Counted from the first letter of the stretch, positions 46,459-60,207 are shown. The stretch is 64,000 bases of DNA from Haliotis asinina (GCF_037392515.1 NC_090291.1:28940001-29004000), one strand, 5' to 3'. Program-made: numbers and translations. The notes: generated from the sequence alone by a model not told the origin.

Positions 46459-46861
46459 CTGACATGCAGTAAGTGACATGGAGCTTGGTCAATGCTGTGT
46501 ACAGAAATGGCTCAACTGATCTGACATACAGAAAGTGACATGGAGCTTGGTCAATGCTGTGTACAGAAATGGCTCAACTGATCTGACATACAGTAAGTGA
46601 CATGGAGCTTGGTCATTGCTGTGTATAAAATGGCTCAACTGATCTGACATACAGTAAGTGACATGGAGCTTGGTCATTGCTGTGTATAGAAATGGCCCAG
46701 TTGATCTGATATACAGTAAGTAACATAGAACTTGGTCAATGCTGTGTACAGAAATGGCTCAACTGATCTGACATACAGTAAGTGACATGGAGCTTGGTCA
46801 TTGCTGTGTACAGAAATGGCCCAGTTGATCTGATATACAGTAAGTGACAAGATAGAGACAT
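46459..46861 (+). repeat. 62-bp tandem repeat, about 6.5 units
   Basis: Units start CTGACATACAGTAAGTGACA at 46459, 46521, 46583 and 46644 and onward, each ending in GAAATGGCTCAACTGAT or a variant. It begins immediately after a SINE copy. A further diverged unit may follow to about 46950. Confidence 0.93.
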
Positions 46862-47578
46862 GGAGAGTGACCAGTGTTACAAAGAGACTGGCCAACATGA
46901 CTTGACATGCAACAAGACCTGCACGACAGTGTTGTATAGACAGGGGCCAATGCTGGCTATTATGTAATGTTACCACCCCTCATTTCCTAGACATACATCA
47001 CATGTGATAACCTGATGTAGACTTGTCCAGGTCTTAGACAAAACATTATTGAATAATAAGAATAATTATTGGGGGGATGGGGGGAGAGAGGGGTGGCAAG
47101 TGGGCCATAATAGGAAGCAATGGTAAATGTAGCCTGTCATACAGACCAGGAATTGAATAAATCAAGTACAATAATCTAAAGTCTTTCGTACAAGGCAGGT
47201 GCAGGTAACTGCTGTTTTCTGAAAAGAAGAATATCTCATTTGATACATTTCATAAAGATTTTTTTTCCTGTAAAATGTGTCAATTTCAGAAACAAATGGT
47301 GGTAATTGTCAGTCTGGGACTATATTTTGTAATGAATGCAATATTTTAAATTGAGATATTCTTTCTGCATCTAAGGCGATCTTTAAATTCTGTACAACTA
47401 TGATCTGACAGACAGTAGGGTTCCAACTTGAATGATGAAGGCAGAGGCTGCTGTTTTGTTGAGATGTTCACCTTTAAAGGTTAAGGCTGGAGCTGATGCA
47501 TGTCAGTGGCTGGTGGACCACGACCTGTGCTGACATGTGCAGCTTACTCATCTCCAGTGAGTGACGGCTGTAGGGAAG

Positions 47579-47602
47579 ACGGTGACGGTGACGGTGACGG
47601 TG
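47579..47602 (+). repeat. (GACGGT)4
   Basis: Four copies of the hexamer. Confidence 0.9.
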
Positions 47603-47667
47603 CAGCAGAAAATAGATGACATTTCCTGCTTTTTTTTATCACATTACATGTTCTCGAAATAGTCTTT

Positions 47668-47895
47668 GAGTGAATTTAGTTTTATGCCATACTCAGCAGT
47701 ATTCCAGCTCTATGGCAGCAGCTGTAAATAATGGAGGCTGGACAGTCTAGTGATCAACAGCATGAGTACCAATCAATGCAACTGAGATATGATGACGTGT
47801 CAACCAAGACGAGTCTGACCACTCAATCCCATCAGCCATCTCTTATGACAAGCATGGGTTACTGAAGATCAATTCTAACCAAGATCTGCACAGGT
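47668..47895 (-). repeat. SINE family B copy
   Basis: GAGTGAATTTAGTTTTATGC, CAGTATTCCAGCTCTATGG and AGTGATCAACAGCATGAG on the plus strand, ending GATCTGCACAGGTC. Confidence 0.88.
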
Positions 47896-48565
47896 CTATC
47901 TTTGAAATAATACAACCTGCCATCTTGAATTTCTTTGAAGAAGGTTAGGTCCTGTAACTTTCATGCTAAATGTAGGTTTTTATTCCAGTGCATGAAACAT
48001 CCCTTACCAAAGTATAAGGTGTTTTTTTTCATGATGTATTTGTCAGCAGTTTACAGATAAACTTTTATGTAAAGGGTCGACCTACTGACTAGGTGACTGC
48101 TTTAAAAGGTATAATTCCGTCCCTCAAAAACATTTTAACTACTTTTAACTACTTGCTTAATGTCTATGATATTACTGAATATATATATTTGCTTTTGAGG
48201 ATGTACATGTAAATGAAGAGCGCATGTATTCAGGTGTGAGAGAAGAGTGTTATATAGCCCAGGTGTTTAACACACTAAATGAACAGGTTATTGCATTAGG
48301 ATCAATACTGATGCAACTACTTAAACCAGCTAACTTGCTCTACACATGCACTGTTGCATTACTCTGAATATGTCCTTAGATTATGGGGGAGACATTTTAG
48401 GACATGTCCTGTATCACCTGTTGAAATTTGACTTACTGTTTGCGACACTTTACAAAGATCCATTTGTTTCTGTTTGTACAAGGGTAGAGTGTTTTGGTGT
48501 CTGAGTGTCAGTGTGGTTGTGTGTATCTGTGTCCATGTATTATGGTGAGGATGCAGTATCATGGC

Positions 48566-48643
48566 AGGGGAATCTAGAAATGGGCTTCACACATTGTACA
48601 CGAGTGTGGAATCGAAACCTGGTCTTTGGCTTGGGGGATTCTA
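48566..48643 (-). repeat. SINE family A fragment
   Basis: GAAATGGGCTTCACACATTG, GTGTGGAATCGAAACCTGGT; head and tail are missing. Confidence 0.7.
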
Positions 48644-48844
48644 AGTCAGGTTTGAACTTGTGTACCAAATGTTTGGTCTCTAGATATCCTAAACATGGAT
48701 GTGATGATAATGTGAAGGCCACTGCCCAGATATTCCTCTTCTAACATATGTTGAGATTGTGTATAACAAGCACACAAGTGACAAGTGTGCCATGCTTGTA
48801 TAACCATGTTACATGGGAATTTAATCAATATTCCACATGCAGAA

Positions 48845-49130
<286 letters not shown>

Positions 49131-49346
49131 TGGCTCAGGGGTAGCCTAGTGGTTAAAGCATTTGCTTATTTCCCTGAAGACAAGGGTATGATTCTCGACA
49201 TCGCTACAATGTTTGAAGCTGATTTCTGGAGTCCCTCATGGTGATATTGCTGGAATATTTCTAAATTTCTAAAAGCAGTGTAAAACCCACTCATGCTCGC
49301 ACGCATGCACGCACTCACTCACTGACTTTTTCACTCACTCATTCAC
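49131..49346 (+). repeat. SINE family A copy beside a CGCA microsatellite
   Basis: GGGTAGCCTAGTGGTTAAAG, then GTGATATTGCTGGAATATTT and a mixed tail (GCACGCATGCACGCACTCAC). Its head abuts the long CGCA array on its left. Confidence 0.88.
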
Positions 49347-50241
49347 TTTTTTATTCACTCATTCATTCCCTCTTTGATATGTATGAATGTTTTGACGTGA
49401 CTTCAGTAGTGTAGCCAGCATCAGTGGCCTTGAGTAATGAACGCTAGTGAATTATGTATGTGTAGTTGTTTGTTTTGGAGGTATCATATAACTTTAGGAT
49501 CAGAAACAGGATGGGTAATATGTCTCATATGTCCCATCCGTACATTAAGAGATAGTACTATATAGATTACTTGAATTTAATATTGCTTCACCTCTTAAAT
49601 GGTTTTATCACCATGAATAGCTGGCAAATTACTGCTGCGGCTTTAAGCAGTGCTCACTTGCTCACCTAAAAGTAATTTTACAGATCTGTAGACATCTTTT
49701 GAAAGTGTCATTCGTTACTGATATTTGTTAAGGCACTAGATATGAATTATAGTGTAAGTAACAAATATTTCTATTACTTTTGACTGATAACTTAAATATG
49801 TACAAGGTGAATCTGCCGAAGGAATATGACTTACTCCAGTAGTGAAGGACACAGAATAAATGTGACTGTCTGTGGTACATATTCAACACCAAGGCTACAA
49901 CAGGCTTGACAGAGGTTTCCATACATATATTCAAGGTCTTGTCTCTGTACAATTGTAAGTGGCAAGTCAGTCAATGGAGACCAGACCATTGGTAACCTCA
50001 GTCCAGGTTAGTGAGGGTCGGATCACAACTCTGCTGTAGAACAGGCTCTCAAACAATGAAAACGTTCATTTCATTTACACAGTCACTGACAGTTGCCGTA
50101 TTGATGGTGCACGTAAGTGTGAAATGTGGCCTTTCTGTGCACAAGATTGTGTACACTGGGCGGTGTATTATTGCAACCCAAAAAAGGTTTTGATGTATCA
50201 GTTGTGTAAGTCATGCATATTTTCTTGGTTCAGATGTAGTG

Positions 50242-50382
50242 TGGGGTGTTACAGCAGCCTAGTAGTTAAGGTGTTTGCTCATCACAATGAAGACCAGTGG
50301 GCAGGATATGTGAAGCCCATTTCTGGTGTCCCCTACCATGATATAGCTGGAAAGTTGCCAAAAGGAACTCAATCACTTTCTC
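50242..50382 (+). repeat. SINE family A copy
   Basis: CAGCCTAGTAGTTAAGGTG, GAAGCCCATTTCTGGTGTCC and ATATAGCTGGAAAGTTGCC, ending CAATCACTTTCTC; the B-box is damaged. Confidence 0.83.
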
Positions 50383-50716
50383 AGATGTGTGCATTTTCAG
50401 TAAAATATCAAGTTGGATTAGAGATTTTACCATGCTTTTGAAATGAATATATTTTGGGATCAGCTGTGACAAAAGAACAAATTAAAGACAGTGACAGTTT
50501 AGGTACTTCTGTTAATGTGCAGCTTCAAGACTAACACATAGTCTTTGAAATGAACATATATTTTACTGAAAAAAGAAAGTTATAGTCATAAAATATAACA
50601 AAATGGAGCCCAGAGACTTTCTTCATTTTCTGTCCTGAAACTGTGGAATCCAGACTTGCCACATAATCTAGACTTGCTTAGGCTTTCTTGGATATATTTG
50701 TTTCAGAATCAGTATG

Positions 50717-50743
50717 ACCAGAGACCATTATATGGTCTCTGGT
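50717..50743. repeat. Palindrome CAGAGACCAT, locus 2
   Basis: Perfect 12-bp arms ACCAGAGACCAT and ATGGTCTCTGGT around TAT. Confidence 0.9.
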
Positions 50744-52251
50744 ATGACCGACAAGGGAGAAGCCTAAATTCTCTTTTACTTGATGGCCAGATAACACATA
50801 CATTTAAAACTTCGGTCATATGGGACTTAGATGATATGTCTGTTTCCACACACTAATATTTAGTAAATACTGTTCCTTTGTGTGGTGTTAGTATAGGAAA
50901 GATAGGAAATAGAGCAAGGTAGGATCTGTTTGGTTCAGTGCACAGCTGGGTGAATTTGACAGGTTCACTGCACCTGGTGACCGGACTAATTCTGTCTGTG
51001 GCAATATACAAGCAAGGTCATAATTGATTTCGTGAAAGTAGGTCAGATGTTGTTGGTTGGAAGCGGCCAATAATGTTACATAATGATTCTATAGGAGTTA
51101 TGGAATAAGCCTGTGGAAACCTACTTAACCTAGATTTAGGAAGTGTACCAATTACAGAATTGTTCTGTGGTGTAACAGATGGCCATTGTCAGCCACTTGA
51201 TCTCACCTGTAGGTGGTTATTATCACACTGGTGTTATAAATATGGATGATCTGTGTGATACGATGAGGTACACAGGTATTCATGTGCTTAACTGGATCAT
51301 TGGAAAGACTCACAGGACAAAAAGTTTCAAGGAAAAAGTAACAAATTTGGTCAGGAAAAAATGTCACTATAACCAATGTCATGACACAACGTAAATATTT
51401 AAGTATGTATTTTTATTTTTTATCAGTTTTGTCTGTGGCAGTTTGCAAGTATTATTTTAAGGTGCATGTTTGTTGTAAGTTGTGATGCTCAGATTTCTAG
51501 ATAAAGATTTAAAAACTTCAAAATGAAATGAAATTTTGAACCTGTACTTTATTTGTTAACATGCTATGGTGGAATTTGTTATTGCTTTCGTGGTTCGTTG
51601 CTATGCTAATCTTTAAACAGGCATACTGTCCGATACACAATATGTTAACAAACCATCACAGTCTGTAGTGAAGTTTAAACACATAACATCCGGCTCAGTG
51701 TTCATGCTGAAGATATAATGCAATGGGACAACATTCAATCTGTGCCTCAGCTTGTACACAGTTCAGCATTCTTTCCAAGTCTGCATTCAAAGTTGATACC
51801 ACAATATACACACTGTCTGACATCTTTGTCAGTAGGCACTCCATGGACAGGCACTTCATTCACGTGCACGTGCACATGCACATGCACATGTATGCAAAAT
51901 TACTGACATCATTTGATCCTGGAGTTGATGTAGTTTCAATCTCTGTCTTAAGATGTTCTCTTGTCTAAAGAAAAAAGAAAGATACAACACTGTCTCAAAC
52001 TGGCAGAACCTAGTGACTCAGAACCAGAGGACAATCCTCCATAATGTACCCCAGAGAAATCCTGATTTGTCAGTAGGTGACATTATTTGCAACTTTGGTC
52101 AATACAAAAATATTAGTTTCATCAGTAAGGGACTGGCTGACATTGTACAAAACAATCTTAGTGATTATAAGTCCTATACCTCAACATAGTCCAGTGGTAG
52201 TCTTCGCTCTAAGGCTGTTTTGTTCAATGACTCATTGGTCATTTAGGAGTT

Positions 52252-52330
52252 AGTGAGTTTAGCAATATTTATGGGCTTCACACATTGTGTCCATGTGGGA
52301 AACTGAACCTGGGTCGTCAGCATGATGCTG
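52252..52330 (-). repeat. SINE family A fragment with internal deletion
   Basis: AGTGAGTTTAGCAATATTTA joins directly to GGGCTTCACACATTGTGTCC and GAAACTGAACCTGGGTCG. Confidence 0.7.
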
Positions 52331-53479
52331 TCATGTAGGATGGGGTATAGATAGCATGTTTAGTTTTGGTCAAAATCATTCTTTAGATTGCGCCAATGAC
52401 TGTAAAAAGTACTTGCACTTCCTCAACCTTCTCCTTTAACATGCCCTTCCTAGAGTTTTTCTACCTAGGATTTGAAACAGTCATATTTTGCTGTCTGCCA
52501 CGATTCTCTGTTTTTCATGTCTTCTCCCCTCCCAGTAAGTTAAACATTTCTTCATGACCTTGACCCCTCTCCCTAAAATAAATGACCAGTCCGTAAGTAG
52601 TGTTGTGATTTATAACATTTTCATTTGAAAAGTACTACTGGGTCAGTGTTCAATGCTCCTGCCCTCCAATGGCCCACCTACTCTATGATTAATGATCCGT
52701 CCCAAATTTCCACAATTGCTTAAGGGTAACAGACTAGAAAAGTGAAAAATGCAGCTATAAAAAAACTGTAGGTAAGACTAACCATTAACTTTTCAAGTGC
52801 TAGTTGATCCAAGGCATTGTAAGCAGTTTCTGTCCCCTATAGACATGGAAAACGTTTAACAAAGGGAATAGAGCTGTGTTAGAAGCAAACACTGATACAC
52901 TTGACTGTGAGGATAATAAACAACTTTAAATTGGTTAGTATCTATATGGTGTGCTGATCTAAACTTGGTGTCCTGTAATGAATAAAGTAATTATTAATGA
53001 TAATGGAATAATATTTCTGTTTCAACTGACTCAAGTTAAGGGTTGAGATTGAAATGGAGGATAAGGCCCAATCACCTCAGGAGTGTAGGAGACTCTGATC
53101 ACTGCTTGTCCAAGCACCTTGCTGTCCCCACAGGTAGGTGTCAGGGTACAATGGAGGTGGCAGGTATGTGTGGTTGCTAGGATACTGCACATCCCCGGAG
53201 CTTGTCCTCTCTGCTGTGTCCTCTCTGCTGGATGATGGCCTCACAGTGACCATCACTGACCACGGAGGAACATCCCCAGTTAACAGGACGACCACCACGT
53301 CTGGCTTGCTACTCCAGGAAGGGGATGTTTGAGAGCAGGTTTAGGGAGTGCAAGTACTTTTGACAGCCCTGACATGGACATGTCCTGCTGATGATATCAC
53401 CAATCAGTAGTGGTGTCAGTGATTTGTAGTCAGAGACTGAGTTAAAGATAGACTAGTTCCTGCCTGAAAGGCAGGGACT

Positions 53480-53598
53480 GTGGTATTGACTTTGGCGATG
53501 AGCACACAGAATGGGTCAGACAAGTTGAATTGTGCCTGGGAATCAAACCTGTGTCTTGAGCCTGCTGGGGGACTAGTGTTACCACTGGGACACGCAAC
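53480..53598 (-). repeat. Possible third tRNA-like SINE fragment
   Basis: On the minus strand GCGTGTCCCAGTGGTAACAC and ACAGGTTTGATTCCCAGGC are spaced like A and B boxes but differ from family A. No tail seen. Confidence 0.35.
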
Positions 53599-53779
53599 AG
53601 TACACAGATCACTGGTTTGTTAAGGTAAAAAAAAGAGGTAGACTTTAGCATAACCTTGAGGGTATCTCAGAATGCTCTTACTGGGTCATACTGAACATAT
53701 ATGTGGAATAGAAGCTCGAATAGGGTATCATGCAAACTCCATCAGTTTCCCTGGCATTTTGGAAGTTGGTGAGCGATAC

Positions 53780-53911
53780 GAAAGTAAGAGATTTTATGAA
53801 TGACAACTTCTTTATTATTTCACTCTTACTTTACAATGGTATAAGAATACAAACTGAAATGTTGCATAATATATATTACAGAAGCTGTCATCTGTAAAGT
53901 ATCTTACTTTC
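53780..53911. mobile_element. Foldback MITE, copy 2
   Basis: Arms begin GAAAGTAAGA at the left and end TCTTACTTTC at the right, with diverged inner arms (about 26 of 32 positions). Same length and same end sequence as the copy at 43297-43430, so one family. Confidence 0.65.
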
Positions 53912-55040
53912 TTATAAACTCAACAAGAATCTTAACCAAGATAAATCTGTGATTCAAATCCATGATCAGCCTGTGTGGACATCTGTAAGAGATTCAGTTC
54001 TCAGGTAAATTCAAATTTTCACAAAACAAGATGGATGAAAGTGTAATGACTGAAGATTTATCTCTTATATATGTGTCAAAAAATGGTATACTATATGCTC
54101 CATGTCTCTTGAAGAATAGTCACAATTCTGTTCTCAGGATGGTAGTATCTGTAATGAAAGTATACAGCCAATGGACTTTCATAGGCCTGTTGCTGGTATT
54201 CTACACTAGTGGATGTGCTAGAATGATGTCAACCCTAGTGTATAAGTAATGGATTAATGACTGTGAATATGCATACTATAGACTGGCTTACTACATGTAG
54301 GTGATGTGTCAGAATGATCACCATGGATTGTTTTCATATGAAATAATTTTATGTTCAATATGATTAAAACCCCTTTTTTCTGAGTCCCAATTTAGAAAAG
54401 ACGCCTTATGGTTTCATAAAATGGATACCATGTTAAGTGAATATTAAGATTGTGAAATATATATCTGATTTGATGTAGTTATTTTTTTCCGCATTCTGTG
54501 GCAGTTCATGAATAACAAAAGCCTGAGATGTCATCCTCTGTGATAGTTCAAGTTTCAAAAATGACTGAGGATGCTTGTGTTTTATAGTGTTGTTTCATTT
54601 TCAAATTTGTGGATATTTTTTGAGTAATCTACATACTGTTGAATAAGTTGATAACATAACATTGCCTGAGTGTTCATTCTTTTTAAAACAGCATGAGCAT
54701 TTTCCAGTGTCACAATGCTTGAAGTGAGCTGATCAGTGTTATAATGTATCATATATATGCAGCATTTATATGTGTGAATCACCTATTCTGCAGCACGTAA
54801 TATATTTGCTATTTTATGCTCAGTAGGTTTGAGACCATTGGATGATCATGTGTATGAACAGTATGTATCACTTGAAGATTTTCTGCATGCATTATTTGAA
54901 CTTGTTCAAACCACTGACTGCTACTTCATTGAGTTATTCTGTTAAAAGAAATGACAGTATTTTTCAAGAAGGTTCGTGGAAATTGGTATCTGGGGGATCC
55001 ATCAGATGCCATAATACTGGTTGTCAGTTAACACAGGGAC

Positions 55041-55197
55041 AGCAGGGTAGCCAAGTGGTTACTGTGTTCACTTGTCACACCGAAGACCTGGGTTCAACTC
55101 CCCACATAGGTACAATATATGGAAACTTATACATGGTGTCCTATGCTGTGATGTTGCTGGAATATTGCTAAAGGCAAGTTAAACTTAAACTCACTCC
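55041..55197 (+). repeat. SINE family A copy
   Basis: GGGTAGCCAAGTGGTTACTG, ACCTGGGTTCAACTCCCCAC and GATGTTGCTGGAATATTGCT, ending AAACTCACTCC. Confidence 0.88.
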
Positions 55198-55389
55198 CTG
55201 TCAGTTAACAGCAGACTTAAGACTTATGTGTATAATAATACCTGGTAAAATAGTTTACTTGTTTAATGATTATAAATAGATATGTAATTTATGAACTGTT
55301 ACCAATCTTCTGATTTCTAACATTGGTAACAGTCCCAGACTTCCAATAGTCTGTTTATAACATACACAGTTGTTGGTGATGTTTCCTTG

Positions 55390-55627
55390 GGCCCATGAAG
55401 ATCCGGGTTTGAAGTGACCCATGCTTGTTGTAAGAGGTTACTGACAGGATTGGGTGGTCATGTTCGCTGACTTGGTTGACACAAGTTATCGTATCACAAT
55501 TGTGTAGACTGGCGATAAATGATGTTGAACATTGTATTGTCTGGTCCAGACTCGATTTACAGACAACTGCCATATAACTAGAATAATGCTGAGTGTGGCA
55601 TAAAACTAAGCAAGCACTCACTTGCTC
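55390..55627 (+). repeat. SINE family B copy
   Basis: CCCATGAAGATCCGGGTTTG, ACAGGATTGGGTGGTCATG, TTGTCTGGTCCAGACTCGAT and a tail ending CACTCACTTGCTC. Almost full length. Confidence 0.9.
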
Positions 55628-55834
55628 AACCTTTGCCAGCCCATATGTTGAAGTATTTTTATATTCAGAGACTAAATGTTTTAAATGAATTGATTGTGTC
55701 TATCAAGATTTTATATATTCAGGGGCTAAATGGTACAAATGAATTGTTTCTTTCTATCACGTTTTTATATATGCAGAGGATAGAAGGTTAGTCGATCACT
55801 GCAGAAGCAGCCCGCTCTGTAATCGGCACTGTCC

Positions 55835-55947
55835 AGGGCCTAGATTTTCAAAGCTCTCTTAGCGCTAAGATAATCGTAAGTGCCATACATTAACATTAAC
55901 GTACAACTCTCGTAACACTAAGAGAGCTAAAAAAAAGTCTAGGCCCT
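55835..55947. mobile_element. MITE of the CTTAGATT-TCAAAG family, copy 3
   Basis: The best-preserved copy: AGGGCCTAGATTTTCAAAGC at the left, TCTAGGCCCT at the right, with CTCTTAGCGCTAAGATAATC inside the left arm and CTAAGAGAGCT inside the right arm. Confidence 0.75.
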
Positions 55948-56312
55948 AGTGTTTGATTGAATTGTCCTGGGGAAGTTCCAGACTGAAATGTTTGACGACT
56001 GACACGGCAACAGGTGTGTTACAGTATCAACAACTCAGGTGCTATTGCAGAGTACTGGGTACAGTAGGATCAGTTACAGAGTCCTGTTTCAGAGGTTGAT
56101 TTCATAGTAACAGTTGTTCACCAATGACTGCCCATGCAGTATGGTGAGTCATATGACTCTTGGTGTGTTAGGTTTTGTCATTCAATTTTTTGTGTTATAA
56201 TCAAATATAAACTCTCTAAAACAAGATTTTCATGGTATTACTGTACACTCTGAGTGCACTTTTTGTAATGTTAAGACAGTGTGCCCTGTGGTACACCATG
56301 ATAATGGAAACA

Positions 56313-56473
56313 AGGTAGGGTGGCCTAGTGGTTAAAGCACTTTCTCGTCTTGACAAAAACCTGTGTTTGATTTCCAAATGGGTGCAGTGTCCTAAACACA
56401 TTTTCTGTTGCCCCCATCATGATTTCACTGGAATATTGCTAAAAATAGCATAAAACCCAACTCCCTCACTCAC
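56313..56473 (+). repeat. SINE family A copy
   Basis: GGTGGCCTAGTGGTTAAAGC and CACTGGAATATTGCTAAAAA, ending CCTCACTCACC. Confidence 0.86.
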
Positions 56474-56683
56474 CATGATAATGTAATGTGTTAGGTCTCA
56501 GTACACATGTTGGAGTCTAATGTATGGTGATGACCTGGTGTCTGGTAGCTGGCCTGGCTGGTTGTAACAGTAGTGAAGACATTCCTGACCTTTGTCATTG
56601 CTTATTTATGTCTCCGTGACAGGAAATGTGTCAGCATCAGGGTGCAATACTTTGTCTCGGTCGGTACAAAGCTAGCTTTCACT

Positions 56684-56812
56684 GTGGGGCATTGGGTAGC
56701 CTAGTGGTTAGGCAGTTTGTCATCATGGTATGGTGAATGCCCAGGTTTGGCTTCCATCGTGATTGCAGTTTGTGAAGTCCATTTCTGTGGTCTCTACCAT
56801 GAACTATTAGGA
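56684..56812 (+). repeat. SINE family A copy, tail lost
   Basis: GGGTAGCCTAGTGGTTAGGC, CCCAGGTTTGGCTTCC and GTGAAGTCCATTTCTGTGG. Confidence 0.8.
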
Positions 56813-57124
56813 ATAATTAGGTGATCAGAAAGAACTGCTGTACTTCTTTGTGTCAACAACTGTCAAGTAGTATGCATAGATGGATGACCTGGTGCTGGAT
56901 ATTGATGGGTGAGTGGCTAGAATGTCAGTAAGAGTCCATATTGATTATATCCAAGTGCACTGCCTGCTCACGGCGCTATGTAAATTACTACTACTAATGA
57001 TTACTATTCCTATCATAGGACAGCATCTTACTTTCCAAAACTTTTTCAACTCCCTGGGGATCATACAGATATCCTGCCTCTTAGGTGCAGTGAACTAAAC
57101 ACTCACATTGCCTTCACATATCCA

Positions 57125-57242
57125 CAGGTACACATTTTACAGCTGGCTGAACTGTGACAAACTAAGTATCTTGTGCAAGGATATTATGCAGATATGCCCA
57201 CCCCGGGACCCCAACCTAAGTGCCTCCATCGGGAATTAGCCT
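57125..57242 (+). repeat. Possible dispersed repeat
   Basis: GGTACACATTTTACAGCTGG, then GTATCTTGTGCAAGGATATT and CACCCCGGGACCCCAACC, resembles in layout a dispersed repeat I recall from other mollusc and marine invertebrate sequence. Recognition from memory only. Confidence 0.35.
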
Positions 57243-57541
57243 TACCACTGCACAATTGAATTAAACTTATTTTGTCTCCATATCATAATAAACCAAACTG
57301 CATGCCTTATTATATACTAAAACTTTATGGTGTCAGATTGTTCAGTTTTACGGGATATACTGTGTTGCACTGAAAATAGTGTGACACTTTATTAACACTT
57401 ATCCAAGTGTCAAATACAGTTGAAAGTATTTCCATGCATCTGTCAGAATGGTTATAATCAATGTGGCGTAAGACTCTCAGTTGATCTTGAAGTGTAGTTG
57501 ACTACATGCTATTTTATATACGGCCTACAAAGAAAGAAGTT

Positions 57542-57852
57542 TAGGTTGATGAAGTAATTTTCTCATTGAAGACTCTGAAAACATAGTTGTCATATGAAGC
57601 AACAACGTGTACTATTACACCAATGACGTCACACTCTCGTGACATGACATTTTCATTCTTGCGCTGTTCACACAGAAGGTAGGACGGCTGCCATTTTTGT
57701 GGCGACTGTGTCAGTTGCAGATCCATCTGACAATTCCAAGCTTGATAAGATTCTGGCACTTGTCCAGAAAATGTCATACGATACCGAGGACCTAAAAGTA
57801 TGAGTTGCTGTCTAGGTTGATCAATTAATTTTGTCACTGAAGACTGTGAAAA
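57542..57852 (+). repeat. Direct repeat pair flanking a possible ORF1-like relic
   Basis: AGGTTGATGAAGTAATTTTC at 57543 and AGGTTGATCAATTAATTTTG at about 57810 extend over about 40 bp each. Between them the plus strand has a short open piece with SKLDKILALVQKMSYDTEDL, reminiscent of coiled ORF1 proteins of LINEs, but too short to assign. Confidence 0.3.
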
Positions 57853-58719
57853 CACTTGTTTTTAGGACCCAATATTCAAGTTAACATGTTCACCTGAGGC
57901 TTTGTTTCGTCACAAAATGTTTCCTCACTACCCATAGTAGACTTGTATTCTGGGAGCAGATTGGAAACGTGTTTGTTAGGCAGGGAGACCAACAGGTCAT
58001 GTCTGCACTGTAAAACATAGGGCCTGGTAATTGGAAGGTGACTTGAAAACATTGTAAATGAAAAAAATGCTCAAAAGAAGAAATTTTCACTATGACGGGA
58101 ATGTTTAGAAGTGGGAAGAGGGTGGCAGTCAGACATGTTTCTGGGTAAGAAAATGTATGTGGGATTGTTTAAAAGAATTGTTGGAGAAAACTTGTCATCC
58201 CAGATCCTGGTACAAATGTTTTTCACTGAAGATGGAGGAAGAATTAGTATGCTTGGTTTTCCCAACGAGTGATGGAGTGATGACAAAAAACATACTGTTT
58301 ACCACTGAAAAATAAATTGAGGTAGGCCAACATTGCTTTGTCTTTTTATTCAAATTTTTTTTAGGGAAAAAGGGCTTGATAACAGTGTAAGAATCTTCAT
58401 CAAAACATCACTCTGGTTGAAGTTGCTGTCCATTAAGTTATATGCTTCAGTATTGCTTCATATGGGGATTTTGCATTACAGAGAGGGCTGGGTGGAAAGG
58501 GAAATAATATAGTTTGGGGACTGTGAGTCATATTTTGGTAGTATGTGATTTGATGATCTCATTCAGCTTCAGCTTCATCTATGTATATCCCATGTAACGA
58601 AATACTGAGCTTGTATTGAACACTTTTAGCAAGTGTCACTAGCTGCTAAAAACAAAATTTGGTGAAGTGGTTTGCAGGACAATATATTCTTCTGATGACT
58701 CTGAATCAGGTTCTATTAA

Positions 58720-58864
58720 GAGTGAGTTTAGTTTTATGCAGATTCTAGGGACATTCCAGCAATGTCACTGTGGGAGACACCAGAAATGGGTGTCACACAT
58801 TGTACCCATGTTGGTCTTGGTGTCACGAGTGAACACTTTAAACCTAACTATCCCAATGCCCCAG
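58720..58864 (-). repeat. SINE family A copy
   Basis: GAGTGAGTTTAGTTTTATGC, CATTCCAGCAATGTCACTG, CACCAGAAATGGGTGTCACA and the diverged head to CCCCAGG. Confidence 0.83.
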
Positions 58865-59679
58865 GTTCTGTGACATCACATGTGACTGCCATTATGTTAC
58901 CTGTTGAGGCAGGCAGCAAACTTGCATGGCTTTATACGAGAGGAATCCTGCCAATAATATAGATTCTTTAACAAGTAGCAATCTTTTTGTTAATGGACCT
59001 TCCTGATTTACTTGTGCAATCACAGGTTGTTTTCTTCTGTAGCCCGGATGCATTGTCATCATGTCTACTTTGTGCCCAGCAATGTCACATGGAGGTGACT
59101 CAGAAGTTCACTGTCTTTGGTCATTTGGTGACGTAGATGATGATGAAGTTTTGTGAGTTTATTATCCATTTGGTCTGGTTAAGCCCAATAAGCACAATGG
59201 GGTTGTCTGAAGACTCGAATGTTATGAAAAAGAAATGAAATATTGCTAACAAATCAGTGGCAACAATGTCTTGTTCATATCCTGTTGAACATCAAACTTC
59301 CACTTTCAAGTTTTGTAATGTTATGTCATTTGTGTGATATAACGGAATGTATAATTGTGATATCTACTAACTACATGAGAAGAGAATGTGCTGCGAGTCA
59401 GCGGGTCTGATGTGTAGGAGACACGTGACAGAAAGATGGCAGCTCAGACACATGACACGTGAGCCAGTCGGAGCGTGACACAGCAGCACTTTAGATCTCA
59501 CTGATGCTTCTGTTGTTATCTTGTTTGACAGACTTATGGCATTGCTTGTTAATCCAGGAATGTGATATTACTGTAGGGTCTGTTCGGACATTCTTGTAAG
59601 CAATAAATCAGTAGAGTTATGTTTCATTAGAGAACTTCCATTTTATTTGTAGTGTACCAAAGCCATGCCTTGATCATCT

Positions 59680-60207
59680 TAGCACTAAGGTGACCATGAC
59701 TCCCATAGCTTTCCATGTGACAGTCCTAGCACTAAGGTGACCATGACTCCCATAGCTTTCCATCTGACAGTCCTAGCACTAAGGTGACTATGACTCCCAT
59801 AGCTTTTCATATGACAGTCCTAGCACTAAGGTGACCATGACTCCCATAGCTTTCCATCTGACAGTCCTAGCACTAAGGTGACCATGACTCCCATAGCTTT
59901 CCATCTGACAGTCTTAGCACTAAGGTGACCATGACTCCCATAGCCTTCCATATGACAGTCCTAGCACTAAGGTGACCATGACTCCCATTGCTTTCCATGT
60001 GACAGTCCTAGCACTAAGGTGACCATGACTCCCATAGCTTTCCATCTGACAGTCCTAGCACTAAGATGACCATGACTCCCATAGCTTTCCATATGACAGT
60101 CCTAGCACTAAGGTGACCATGACTCCCATAGCTTTCCATATGACAGTCTTAGCACTAAGGTGACCATGACTCCCATAGCTTTCCATATGACAGTCCTAGC
60201 ACTAAAG
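59680..60207 (+). repeat. 47-bp minisatellite, about 11 units
   Basis: Unit AGCACTAAGGTGACCATGAC followed by TCCCATAGCTTTCCATCTGACAGTCCT in variants; copies are nearly identical, so it is young. The start of the unit resembles the AGCACTAAGATAGT arm of a MITE family in this window. Confidence 0.95.

Larger units (their letters stand above)
50383..55040. other. Region without recognised gene
   Basis: Two stretches look mildly coding-like. Plus strand 51953-52189 is open with mixed composition. At 53077-53332 both strands are open and GC is higher. Neither shows a domain or a consistent exon boundary. Confidence 0.35.

Noticed and set aside
53077..53332. GC-richer stretch open on both strands, looked like an exon
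   Set aside because: Neither strand shows a domain, and no pair of splice sites gives a single sensible frame; kept only as a remark in the region note.
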